Assembly: GCA_937958315.1 (NCBI GenBank)
Contig: CALFGH010000143.1
Coordinates: forward strand, 1-19,647
Direction: 5' to 3'
Length of the DNA: 19,647 nucleotides
Source: an uncultured Collinsella sp.
GTDB taxonomy: Bacteria; Actinomycetota; Coriobacteriia; Coriobacteriales; Coriobacteriaceae
In this document: positions 1-7,951 of the stretch, piece after piece
Position numbering within the stretch: position 1 is the stretch's first letter
How the letters are laid out: each line of letters starts with the position of its first letter
Notes under the pieces: model-generated
The model's database searches: none
Told to the model about the DNA's origin: nothing
The model's input: only the letters and a program-made list of their open reading frames with translations
Made by a program: the position numbers and the translations under genes

Positions 1-216
1 TGGGCCGACATCGCCCGCGCCGTCTTCGATGCCGCCAACGGCAACGGGGACAAGGTTGTGCCGGTCAGCACCGCCGACTACTACGCGACCGCCGCCGGCC
101 CCATCGCCCCGCGCCCGGTCCACTCCGCTCTCGACCTGTCCAAGCTCGAGTCGGTCGGCTTTCGCTTACCTGACTGGGAAACATCTATATTGAAATACTT
201 AACCAGTTTGACTTAG
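1..216 (+). CDS. rfbD: dTDP-4-dehydrorhamnose reductase (RmlD/RfbD), C-terminal fragment
   Basis: The window opens inside this gene; frame 1 is open from base 1 to a TAG at 214-216, giving 71 C-terminal residues. The fragment has the RmlD tail pattern: an ARAVFDAAN helix, then VVPVSTADYY, then APRPVHSALDLSKLES and a closing LPDWE helix. The PRPxxSALDLSKL stretch is the family's substrate-side C-terminal signature. RmlD reduces dTDP-4-keto-rhamnose to dTDP-L-rhamnose in the cytoplasm, supplying wall polysaccharide. In actinobacteria this reductase is often fused behind RmlC, which cannot be judged here because the N-terminus lies outside. Codons 1-53 end almost only in G or C. From about base 160 the codons turn AT-rich (TTA, ACA, ATA, TTG, AGT), so the last 19 codons match the island downstream rather than the gene itself. 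Confidence 0.82.
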   Translation, partial: WADIARAVFDAANGNGDKVVPVSTADYYATAAGPIAPRPVHSALDLSKLESVGFRLPDWETSILKYLTSLT

Positions 217-399
217 TGCGAAGATACTATAGCGTTTTGGTCTTTTGGCGTATGCCTGATCATTTCGGATCGGCTATCTGTCAACAGCCTTGGCGATATT
301 GTTGGGCAACGTTGAAGCTACTATTCCGAAAACAAATTCTAGTTTGAATGATTTACGAAGACCTTATGCAAATGATTATTCGCGGAATGTATATCGACT

Positions 400-428
400 T
401 TGATTTCTTACAGTAAAATTGGTATGTA
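400..428 (+). promoter_or_regulatory. candidate promoter for the glycan run
   Basis: The 239-base gap from 217 to 455 is AT-rich and holds no convincing ORF. Near its right end, TTGATT (400-405) and TATGTA (423-428) are separated by 17 bases, which would start transcription near 435, about 20 bases before the GTG at 456. The -10 match is poor, so this is only a candidate. Nothing else in the gap is recognisable. Confidence 0.25.
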
Positions 429-455
429 AAATTTAGATTTTGAGAATGGAATTGA

Positions 456-1148
456 GTGTCCTACAGTCCAAGAACCCTTGTTGCCATTCCGGCATATAAC
501 GAGGAGGAGTGCATAGAAAACACCATATTCGAACTTAGGCAAGTCGCGCCTAAGTTCGATTTTGTAGTTATTAATGACGGATCTCATGACAGCACGCTTT
601 CTATCTGTGAGCATATCGGCTGTAATATTATTAACATGCCAATTAACTGTGGCTTTACAGTTGGTTTCCAGACTGCGGCTCGATACGCAGTTGATCATGG
701 ATATGACTATATGATCCAATTTGATGCTGACGGGCAGCATCGTCCGGAGTATTTGTCTTCTCTTGTTGAGAAATCGGTAAATACTGGTTCCGACATCGTT
801 ATCGGTTCTAGGTTTCTGGCTGTCCGTAAAGATAAATCGATGCGCATGGTTGGTTCACGCATGATTACTGTATTGATTAAGATGTTGACCGGTCATCGCA
901 TAAGTGATCCCACATCTGGCTTCAGGCTGTTTAGTCGTCCTGTACTCGACAGATACTATTACGACAACACTCTTAATCCCGAGCCAGAGTCACTTGCTTT
1001 GTTTTTAAAACAAGGATACTCGGTCTCCGAAGTTCAGGTTTCGATGCGCGAACGTCAAGGTGGAGAGAGCTACTTAAATCCGGTCAAATCTATGCAGTAT
1101 ATGCTCCGGGTATTCGTAACGCTTCTTATTGTTCAGTGGTTTAGGTGA
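456..1148 (+). CDS. GT2 polyprenyl-phosphate sugar synthase (DPM1/PpgS-like)
   Basis: This 230-residue GT-A fold enzyme probably transfers a sugar from a nucleotide donor to polyprenyl phosphate on the cytoplasmic face of the membrane. Visible family-2 motifs are VAIPAYNEEE (9-18), VVINDGSHDST (37-47), the metal-binding DxD in FDADGQH (D90, D92), and DPTSGFRLF (151-159). There is no C-terminal pair of membrane helices, only a hydrophobic tail (about 213-228), as in the short PpgS/DPM1 type. The start is GTG with a weak upstream GGA; no better start is in frame. Its TGA overlaps the ATG of the next gene by one base. The partner gene is of the DUF2304 family, the same pairing as mycobacterial Rv3631 (PpgS) and Rv3632. 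Which sugar is moved cannot be read from the sequence. Confidence 0.85.
   Translation: MSYSPRTLVAIPAYNEEECIENTIFELRQVAPKFDFVVINDGSHDSTLSICEHIGCNIINMPINCGFTVGFQTAARYAVDHGYDYMIQFDADGQHRPEYLSSLVEKSVNTGSDIVIGSRFLAVRKDKSMRMVGSRMITVLIKMLTGHRISDPTSGFRLFSRPVLDRYYYDNTLNPEPESLALFLKQGYSVSEVQVSMRERQGGESYLNPVKSMQYMLRVFVTLLIVQWFR
529..559 (+). other. intragenic 12-bp hairpin followed by TTTT
   Basis: A perfect inverted repeat (arms 529-540 and 548-559, 7-base loop) lies about 75 bases into the GT2 coding sequence, followed by TTTT at 560-563. It resembles a weak intrinsic terminator or attenuator, but it also encodes an ordinary part of the protein, so it could be chance. Confidence 0.4.
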
Positions 1149-1476
1149 TGGTTATGTCTATATCACTTCGCGTGTTGCTAATTGTCAGCGCTGCCGTTGT
1201 TTTGTTATTTGTAGTCCGAAAGCTTAAGAAGTCCCAGATGCAAGCTCTGGAATCGTTTTTTTGGCTGTTGTTTAGCTTGGCTTTGTGATTCTCGGCATTT
1301 TTCCTGAAATAGCAATCGTTTGTTCGGCGCTATTTGGTTTTGTTTCACCTTCAAACTTAGTGTTTTTGTATGTGATTGCCGTTCTCGTTGTGCGTGATTT
1401 CTGCAATTCACTACGCTTGGCTAAGTTGGAGGAACGCTTGAACTCTCTTGTTCAAGCGGTCGCTTTAGATAAATAG
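1148..1476 (+). pseudogene. DUF2304 small membrane protein, split by a frameshift
   Basis: Two overlapping frames together make one DUF2304 protein. Frame 2 runs from ATG 1148 to TGA 1286-1288 (46 residues, one membrane helix, ending SFFWLLFSLAL). Frame 1 runs from GTG 1285 to TAG 1474-1476 (63 residues, starting VILGIFPEIA, a further helix, then a charged tail LAKLEERLNSLV). Joined, they give the usual family length of about 108 residues and the usual order. Frame 1 has a TAG at 1273-1275, so the break must lie between 1276 and 1288; one extra base in CTTTGTGA would restore the frame. The second frame's GTG overlaps the first frame's TGA in a GTGA, so coupled translation as two chains is possible. 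In mycobacteria the DUF2304 protein Rv3632 boosts its partner synthase PpgS. A sequencing error is the main alternative. Confidence 0.75.
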
Positions 1477-1501
1477 CACCTTTTTGGTAATTGGATTGTT
1501 T

Positions 1502-3550
1502 ATGAGCGTTTGGATTTCATTTATTTGTGCGATTGCAGTAGCTACTTTTCTGCTGTTTTTTCCTGGATACCTTATACTTTTCCCTTTTAGGAGCATTCGG
1601 TTGCCAAAATTGGCAATTGCTCCAATCGTTTCTATTTTCATTACTTGTGTGACCGGAGTTATTACTTCGACGTTATTTCAATCTATTAACGTATGGGTTT
1701 TTATCTGCCTTGAACTAGTGATTCCGGTTTTTGTTTTGGTTGCATCTTTTGTTTGGCGCTGTGCGGGATCTGTTCGGATGTCTGCGGGATCCTGTTCTGG
1801 TTATTTGAATACTAAAGACGCTGATTTCCATCAAGCCTTGTACCTAGTCGTCGGTTTTATTGCTGCTATTTATGTCTTTGTTTCCGTTCTCGGTTCGCCT
1901 GAGTTTTTTTCAGTTTCGATTGACAACTCGTACCATCTCAATGAGATCCATGCGCTTGCCAGCACCGGCTGCTATTCTCCTACGGGAATAGGTGTTTACC
2001 CAACCGTTTCTGGATACGGTTCCGCCGAGGCTGGGTTTTATCCTGCCGCATGGCACGTAATTTGTGCACTGGTATGCAACGTTCTTTCTGTTAGTGCTGC
2101 TGTTGCTATTAATGCAGTGAATTTTTCGTTCGTTGCGTTCGTATTTCCGATGGGCTGCTTTGCGTTGATGAGTGCCATTACTGAAAAAAAGACCTGTCTC
2201 GCACTGGGAGCTTTAATTTGCATTTCTGCATATGCGTTCCCGTGGAGGCTGCTTACCTTCGGCGTCCTATATTCAAATCTTGCCGCTTTTTGTCTTATAT
2301 GCTCAGTTTGTTCCGTATTCATAAGCCTAACTAAGGGCGAAGACCTGTCTATCCAAAACAGAGTCTTGTTGGCCTTTTTATTTTTTTTCGGGTTGTTCGA
2401 CCTATTTTTGCTTCAACCAAATGGGGTTTTCTCTGTTGGCGTTTTGCTGCTTCCATACGCGGCTGCAAGGTTGTATAACTTTTGTATTGCGAAAAATCTC
2501 ACTCCGCTTAAGTCATTTTCAGCTGCGGTTGGCCTAGTTGTTTGCTTTGTTGCCGCTTGGATCGTTGCGTATAATTTACCCATGATACAAGGGGTTGTTA
2601 GCGTTAGCTGGAATCACTATACGTCGGCTTCGCAAATGTTGGTCAATTTCCTCTGCCAGTCGTACTCTCCGGATTCTCCCAGTAATCTGGTCCTTGGTTT
2701 ATTCGTCATTGTGGGATTGTTTTATGCTCTGCAGTGCGTTGAGCTTCGCTGGATGTCTGTTTCTTATTTTCTTGCGTTAGCCATCCATTTCTCCACAGGT
2801 GCTACAGAGGCAGTATTTAAACCGTGGTTTGCTGGATTTTGGTATGCTGATCCATATAGAACAGCTACGTTGTGCACGCTTGCTGCGTTTCCGTTGGCGG
2901 TCTTTGGTGCTTCGATTGTTTTCGATGAGCTAAGAAAGAGATTTCTTGACGGTAAGCATATGTCTGCCGGATCGTTCAATCGACTTTATCCCGCTATATT
3001 TGTCGTGCTTTTTGTTACGGCTGTTTTCTATCCCTCATTTCAGATTCCGGGCTTGCTTAACGTTGAAATGGTTTTTGGCAAAACAAGGAATGTAATTAAA
3101 CAAGACTATGACATGTACAACCCAGAGGAACTAAACGCGAAAGAGCTGGAGTTTGCATCGTCTGTAAAGGAGATCGTGGGTGATTCCGTTGTTTTAAATT
3201 CGCCCTACGACGGATCAGCTTTTCTTTACGGGTCTTCTGATATTCAGGTGTACTATCGCTCTTTAAACAGCTCTCCCGAGAATGACCCTAACGAGTCGAC
3301 TGCCAGTAGGGTCATAAGGCATGGACTCTATAAGTTCGGGACGAATTTGGAGATACAGGAGGCCGTTAAAGCGTCTGGTGCCCGTTATGTGCTATTACTC
3401 GATTCCGATAAGTGTAAATCAAGAGGTCATGTTTTTACGTATAACCCGGATGACTGGGATGGTATCGAGAAGATTAACGATAAGACTCCTGGGTTTACAC
3501 TATTAAAAAAATCGGGGCATTCTAGGCTGTATCGCATCGATTTAGAGTAA
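1502..3550 (+). CDS. large polytopic membrane protein, probable GT-C glycosyltransferase (DUF6541-like)
   Basis: This 682-residue protein has many hydrophobic helices (roughly 10-13) and a soluble C-terminal part from about residue 505. After a helix near 112-130 comes an extracytoplasmic loop, SVSIDNSYHLNEIHAL, with D141, H145 and E148. An acidic residue followed by His in the first large loop is what GT-C lipid-phospho-sugar transferases use. The tail carries VVLNSPYDGSAFLYG, another feature often seen in such enzymes. I chose ATG 1502 over the longer TTG 1484 because GGA (1493-1495) sits six bases before it. The likely role is moving a sugar from the polyprenyl-phosphate product of the upstream GT2 onto a wall polymer outside the membrane. 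Base use is very T-rich, unlike the right half of the window. The DUF6541 assignment is from memory of the family's look. Confidence 0.65.
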   Translation: MSVWISFICAIAVATFLLFFPGYLILFPFRSIRLPKLAIAPIVSIFITCVTGVITSTLFQSINVWVFICLELVIPVFVLVASFVWRCAGSVRMSAGSCSGYLNTKDADFHQALYLVVGFIAAIYVFVSVLGSPEFFSVSIDNSYHLNEIHALASTGCYSPTGIGVYPTVSGYGSAEAGFYPAAWHVICALVCNVLSVSAAVAINAVNFSFVAFVFPMGCFALMSAITEKKTCLALGALICISAYAFPWRLLTFGVLYSNLAAFCLICSVCSVFISLTKGEDLSIQNRVLLAFLFFFGLFDLFLLQPNGVFSVGVLLLPYAAARLYNFCIAKNLTPLKSFSAAVGLVVCFVAAWIVAYNLPMIQGVVSVSWNHYTSASQMLVNFLCQSYSPDSPSNLVLGLFVIVGLFYALQCVELRWMSVSYFLALAIHFSTGATEAVFKPWFAGFWYADPYRTATLCTLAAFPLAVFGASIVFDELRKRFLDGKHMSAGSFNRLYPAIFVVLFVTAVFYPSFQIPGLLNVEMVFGKTRNVIKQDYDMYNPEELNAKELEFASSVKEIVGDSVVLNSPYDGSAFLYGSSDIQVYYRSLNSSPENDPNESTASRVIRHGLYKFGTNLEIQEAVKASGARYVLLLDSDKCKSRGHVFTYNPDDWDGIEKINDKTPGFTLLKKSGHSRLYRIDLE

Positions 3551-3584
3551 TTATTGTTTTAGTATCAATTGAAATTGGAGCCTC

Positions 3585-5462
3585 ATGCAGTTTAAGTTGG
3601 CGAATCTCATCTTCAGTGGCAATCAGGCGCTTGATCAATTCCCGACTCTCTCTTTTAGAGAACTAGCCGGTAGGGCGATTTCTGATTCCCCATCTTCACT
3701 TAGATTATTGGGTTCTTCTTGGATTGATTTTTCTACTTATTTTAATTCTCTTTCTATAATGAAGTGGAAAGAGTACTCAAATGCTGGTTCCTTTTATCTT
3801 CATTTCAAATATCGGGGTGCTGGTTTCGATCTTCAGGAGAGGACCGTTGGAAATCTTGATTGGAGCTCCCGTGTTGTTCCGGACTCCAATCGCAGCTTCT
3901 CTTCTTCTGATGTTTGGGCTTCTGTTGATATCGAAATTACCGAGCAGACTTGTGAAACACTACATTCCTTCAGCATTGAAAGTGCCGGCGATTTGACGCT
4001 TGATGATGCCTATTATTATGCGGATGTTGATCCTTGCTGCATTCATCCAATCGAATTAGCTCTTGCTATTACGACATTTAAAAAAGAACAGTATGTCCTT
4101 AACAATCTGAATCTCATTAAAGAGGGGGTTCTTTCTGGTAAAGAGCCAATTTCGGAACATTTTCATGTCCATGTTGTCGACAACGGCAGATCGTTAGACT
4201 GCAACTCTGGATCGGATCTTATTTCGATTCATCCTAATCCAAATGTCGGCGGTTCCGGTGGGTTTGCTCGTGGCATGATTGAGGCGCTAGAGCAGAATCC
4301 TAAAGCGACTCATGTTCTCCTGATGGATGACGATGTTGAGGTTCTTCCTGAGAGCTTTATCCGCACGTTCAACCTGCTTTCTCTTCTCAAAGAAGAATAT
4401 GTTGATGCCTTTTTGTCGGGCGCTATGATGAGCCTGGAAGAGCCCAATTTGCGCACCGAGGATTTGGGATTCTTTACTTCTAGGGGAACTTTTTCTCCCC
4501 TTAAGCCTGAAGGCTATATGAGTTCACTTCATGATGTGGTTGAGACCGAGATATATAAGGCCCCAACTGGCCTTTATGAAGACACTACTCAACAGTATGC
4601 TGGCTGGTGGTATTGCGTTATACCTACCTCAACGATCGAACGCAAGGGATTACCTTTGCCTTTATTTGTTCGTTCGGACGACGCCGAGTATGCGCTTCGT
4701 TGCAAACCCAGATTCATGTCAATGAATGGCATATGCGTTTGGCATAATTCTTTTAAGTTTAAATACAGCGCTGCTGTGGAGCGTTATCAGGTAAGCCGAA
4801 ATACACTGATTAGCCAAGCGACGACCGGCGTTGCGCCCCTTGCTGATTTTCTTTATGAGATTCGACGTGAAGTCGAACTCGACTTGAAGAAATTTGACTA
4901 CGATGACGCGCTCCTCGCCGTAAAGGGCCTTGAGGATTTTTTAAGAGGTCCCGAGTGGATTTCTCATCCGGTTGCTGAAGCACGCTTTATGGCGGCAAAT
5001 CGTGAAAGGGAACAATTGGTTCCCATTGAGCAGCTCATCCCTCAGGCACTAGAATTTGGTGTCGACTTGATGCAGCTGACATTTGGCAATTTGAGTCTCG
5101 AAGGGGACAGGTCTAGGCTGCAGGCACTTAAGGATCACCTGACCATTAATGGCCACCGTTTTGTTAACGACTCTGCTAAGCGTAGAGGTAAAGTTGCTGT
5201 CATCGATGCCGCGGGATGGGTTTATCCCGCCGGTAAAATCAGGGATGTTGACACGCTTATTGTGGTAGATATGCCAAATAAGAAGGGCGCCATTAGACAT
5301 ATGGATAAGAAGCGATTCAAAGAGGTTTGGACTCGTTTCCGTAAAGCCGAGAAGGACTTCAAGCGTAACAAAGATAAGATTTATGCCGAATACGCTTCGT
5401 ATAGAGATGTCTTTACTTCGATTGATTTCTGGAAACGATATTTGAAAGAGGCGTCGGAGTAG
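3585..5462 (+). CDS. GlfT2-like galactofuranosyltransferase, paralogue A
   Basis: This 625-residue protein matches mycobacterial GlfT2 in length and layout: an N-terminal beta-rich domain (about 1-150), a GT-A catalytic domain (about 155-400), and a helical C-terminal domain. Catalytic features line up. LLMDDDVE holds the metal-binding D248-D250, VRSDDAEY (362-369) the predicted catalytic base, and VWHNSF (385-390) the metal-ligand His387. NPNVGGSGGFARG (218-230) is the conserved glycine-rich donor loop. GlfT2 polymerises galactofuranose from UDP-Galf on a lipid-linked acceptor at the inner membrane face. No membrane helix is visible. The start ATG has GGAG four bases upstream. A terminator follows the stop. 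The sequence begins MQFKLAN like paralogue B, and the two share their strongest similarity in the catalytic core. Confidence 0.88.
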   Translation: MQFKLANLIFSGNQALDQFPTLSFRELAGRAISDSPSSLRLLGSSWIDFSTYFNSLSIMKWKEYSNAGSFYLHFKYRGAGFDLQERTVGNLDWSSRVVPDSNRSFSSSDVWASVDIEITEQTCETLHSFSIESAGDLTLDDAYYYADVDPCCIHPIELALAITTFKKEQYVLNNLNLIKEGVLSGKEPISEHFHVHVVDNGRSLDCNSGSDLISIHPNPNVGGSGGFARGMIEALEQNPKATHVLLMDDDVEVLPESFIRTFNLLSLLKEEYVDAFLSGAMMSLEEPNLRTEDLGFFTSRGTFSPLKPEGYMSSLHDVVETEIYKAPTGLYEDTTQQYAGWWYCVIPTSTIERKGLPLPLFVRSDDAEYALRCKPRFMSMNGICVWHNSFKFKYSAAVERYQVSRNTLISQATTGVAPLADFLYEIRREVELDLKKFDYDDALLAVKGLEDFLRGPEWISHPVAEARFMAANREREQLVPIEQLIPQALEFGVDLMQLTFGNLSLEGDRSRLQALKDHLTINGHRFVNDSAKRRGKVAVIDAAGWVYPAGKIRDVDTLIVVDMPNKKGAIRHMDKKRFKEVWTRFRKAEKDFKRNKDKIYAEYASYRDVFTSIDFWKRYLKEASE

Positions 5463-5470
5463 TCTTCATG

Positions 5471-5507
5471 TGAGTGGGTTTCAAAGCGGGACCCACTCAT
5501 TCTTTTG
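5471..5507 (+). terminator. intrinsic terminator after paralogue A
   Basis: A perfect 9-bp stem (5471-5479 with 5491-5499, 11-base loop) is followed by TTCTTTT. It lies nine bases after the stop of the first GlfT2-like gene, so the next two genes are probably transcribed partly from their own start or by readthrough. Confidence 0.7.
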
Positions 5508-5561
5508 TATCATATGAGTAATTGTGCTTCATTTATTGTTTGTCGTTGGGAAGGTTAAGCC

Positions 5562-6077
5562 ATGTCCTTGCTTTCTACTATTAAAAAGATCCTTCCTAGC
5601 TCATTCCGATCGTTGCATGCTATGCATGAGAATACTCCTTGGATGGTTCACCCTGACAGCTGTCTTAGTGTGCAGTGCGGGGACGTTGACTTGGAAGCTC
5701 AGAGAACTGTCATATCTTCTGCGGAGATTGATCTTGTCCAAGGTGTTTTCGATTCGTTTAACGAGAAGGCTCATGGACTTGGTTTGTTGGCCGATGAATC
5801 TCGCGGTGATTTTGCATATGCGATTGATAACGTTTTTGATGCCCCTAAACGTAAAATAATTTGGGACTGCAACGATATCCTTCCCGTAAGAAAGCATCCG
5901 TTTGACGGCTTCTCTTTTTTGGTTCCCGCGAAAGCGGAAAAGGTTGCTGAAGATTGCTACCCTGGATGGCCTTACATGCCAATGGACATTTGTGGGCATA
6001 ATCATTTTGCAAAGGATATTTTGTCTGATCCTGATGTTCGCTCCGCGATGGCAAGACTTGTCGACGAATGTAATTAG
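5562..6077 (+). CDS. unidentified 171-residue protein between the two GlfT2-like genes
   Basis: I do not recognise this protein. It starts at an ATG with a strong GGGAAGG seven bases upstream, and codon use fits its neighbours, so it is likely real. The N-terminus (MSLLSTIKKILPSSFRSL) is a short basic amphipathic stretch of the kind seen at the start of some membrane-associated glycosyltransferases. The rest is soluble, with no membrane helix and no signal peptide. It contains IIWDCNDILPV and YPGWPYMPMDICGHNHF, an unusual Trp/Pro/Cys/His-rich patch (about 140-156) that could bind metal or substrate. There is no obvious GT, epimerase or acyltransferase signature. Its place between two galactofuranosyltransferase paralogues suggests a role in the same polymer. 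A truncated remnant of a longer enzyme is possible. Confidence 0.6.
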   Translation: MSLLSTIKKILPSSFRSLHAMHENTPWMVHPDSCLSVQCGDVDLEAQRTVISSAEIDLVQGVFDSFNEKAHGLGLLADESRGDFAYAIDNVFDAPKRKIIWDCNDILPVRKHPFDGFSFLVPAKAEKVAEDCYPGWPYMPMDICGHNHFAKDILSDPDVRSAMARLVDECN

Positions 6078-6109
6078 TAGTTACAACGGCTTTGATTAAG
6101 GTATTTAAA

Positions 6110-7951
6110 ATGCAGTTTAAACTTGCGAATGTTGTACTTAAAGTTGAAAAGCATGCAAAGGATTTTCCCGAACTCTACTATCGCGTGCTCTCCGGTGAGG
6201 CTTCGTATGATGACGACATTCATTCACTTCATATCAATGGAAACGTTGGCTTTCTGACGTATGTAAATGGCTTATCTGCTGGCAAATGGCATCAGTATGC
6301 GTCTGTTGACGGCGTCGTCTTGCATATGGCTTTATTTGGCAGGGGCCGGGTTGTCGTTCATGGAGTGAGGTCTGGCGAGCTGAATCCTGTCGAGTTTAAA
6401 TCGAATCCTTTTGATGGCGATGAAGTTGATCCTTGCGTTCTCGATATTGATATCGATACAACCGGCTACGACTTGATTGGTTTTAGGATTGAGAGTGATG
6501 AGGGCAATTCCGTAGACCTCTTGAACGCCTCTTATCTGACTGATGTTCCTGAGGACTCAATTAACCAGATCAATCTTGCTCTTTCTACTACTACATTTAA
6601 GAATGAGCAGTACATTCTTCCGAATATTGAACTTGTTAAAGCAGGCATCTCCAAAGAGGTCGGTCCGATTCGCGACCACTTTCACATGTTTGTTGTCGAC
6701 AATGGCCAGACGCTCGATTCTGCATCACTTTCCGATGAGCTAGTCACCGTGCTTCCGAATCCCAATACGGGCGGTTCGGGAGGATTCGCACGTGGAATGA
6801 TGGCGGCCACTGAAACTCCTGGTCAGTTCACCCATATCATTTTGATGGATGACGATGTCTCTATCATGCCCGAGAGTTTGATTCGTACGTTTAACCTGCT
6901 CTCTCTTGCTAGGGGCAAATATAAGGATGCCTTTATTAACGGTGCCATGCTTTCGATGGAGGATCCCACTCGTCAGTTTGAGGATGTCTCGTATGTCGCG
7001 ACTACCGGTGCTTATCGTCGCGTAAAAGGGGATCTGAATGTTGGCAAATTGTCTGATATCCTCGAAAACGAACGTACAAACGTCGAGGTTGATCAGGCTT
7101 ATGGAGCCTGGTGGTATAGCTGTATTCCTGTGAAGGCTATCGAAAAGAACGGCCTTCCCATGCCCTTCTTCATCCGCTGCGACGATGTTGAGTTTGGCAT
7201 GCGCAATAAGCCTGTCTATATGACTATGAATTGCATTTGCGTGTGGCATGCAAGTTTCGAGGGACGTTTTAGGGCTTCAGTGGATTGCTACCAGTACTTC
7301 CGCAACTTCTTTGCCATGATTGCTCTCGATGATTGTGCTGATGAGAAGATGTTTGTCCTTCGTATTCAGCGAGGGGTACGTCAGAACTTGCGCGATATGG
7401 ACTATCAGGCTGCCGAGTTTATTCTCGATGGCTTTGAGGATTATCTGCGTGGCCCTGAGTATCTCCAGAAGCTTGATGGTGCCGCGACGATGATCGGTAA
7501 GGGTAAGTTAAACGAAAAGCTGACTCCTGTTTCCCAAATGGATCCAAAGCTTCTTCGTAATGCCGGGGTTACGGAGCAAGTGCTCGCCAATGTTAGTCTG
7601 GAATTCCATCCTTCGAAATTTATGAAGTATTGGAGATCTATTCCTTATGACAAGCACTATCTTCCCGATGCGCTGTTGCGTGGAAAGCCCGGCTATGTGG
7701 TTAAGAATGGCAGTTGTACGCTTGAAGGCAATTCGACGCGTTGCAAGACGCTGGTCTTTCTTGATCCGACCCGTGAGAAGGGATCGGTCCGCACGATGGA
7801 TCGAGCGCGGTTCAAGAGTATTCGTAGCCGAGAGCACGAATTAATGGCGCGATATCGTAAAGAAGGCAAGAGCGTCAGGGGGGCATGGAAAGATGCTATG
7901 CCTTATATGACTTCGCGAGAGTTCTGGGAACAGTATTTAGGTCTTAAATAA
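6110..7951 (+). CDS. GlfT2-like galactofuranosyltransferase, paralogue B
   Basis: This 613-residue protein is a paralogue of the enzyme at 3585-5462, with the same three-part layout. It has the metal site ILMDDDVS (D247-D249), FIRCDDVEF (354-362) with the predicted base, and VWHASF (378-383) with His380. NPNTGGSGGFARG is nearly identical to the loop in paralogue A. I chose ATG 6110 because AAGG (6098-6101) lies eight bases upstream and the protein then starts MQFKLAN like paralogue A; the upstream in-frame TTG at 6092 has no such support. N- and C-terminal domains have diverged much more than the core, which suggests different acceptors or linkages rather than a simple backup copy. One copy could begin the chain, as mycobacterial GlfT1 does, and the other extend it. 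Its TAA lies inside the downstream terminator stem. Confidence 0.88.
   Translation: MQFKLANVVLKVEKHAKDFPELYYRVLSGEASYDDDIHSLHINGNVGFLTYVNGLSAGKWHQYASVDGVVLHMALFGRGRVVVHGVRSGELNPVEFKSNPFDGDEVDPCVLDIDIDTTGYDLIGFRIESDEGNSVDLLNASYLTDVPEDSINQINLALSTTTFKNEQYILPNIELVKAGISKEVGPIRDHFHMFVVDNGQTLDSASLSDELVTVLPNPNTGGSGGFARGMMAATETPGQFTHIILMDDDVSIMPESLIRTFNLLSLARGKYKDAFINGAMLSMEDPTRQFEDVSYVATTGAYRRVKGDLNVGKLSDILENERTNVEVDQAYGAWWYSCIPVKAIEKNGLPMPFFIRCDDVEFGMRNKPVYMTMNCICVWHASFEGRFRASVDCYQYFRNFFAMIALDDCADEKMFVLRIQRGVRQNLRDMDYQAAEFILDGFEDYLRGPEYLQKLDGAATMIGKGKLNEKLTPVSQMDPKLLRNAGVTEQVLANVSLEFHPSKFMKYWRSIPYDKHYLPDALLRGKPGYVVKNGSCTLEGNSTRCKTLVFLDPTREKGSVRTMDRARFKSIRSREHELMARYRKEGKSVRGAWKDAMPYMTSREFWEQYLGLK

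Noticed and set aside
217..455. Small gene in the gap after rfbD
   Set aside because: No plus-strand frame has a start with a ribosome site, and the minus-strand frame at 408-740 is opposite the GT2 gene.
1256..1288. Programmed -1 frameshift at the T7 run or CTTTGTG in the DUF2304 gene
   Set aside because: The T7 run lies before the frame-1 TAG at 1273, so slipping there would not join the halves, and the region after it has no standard slippery heptamer.
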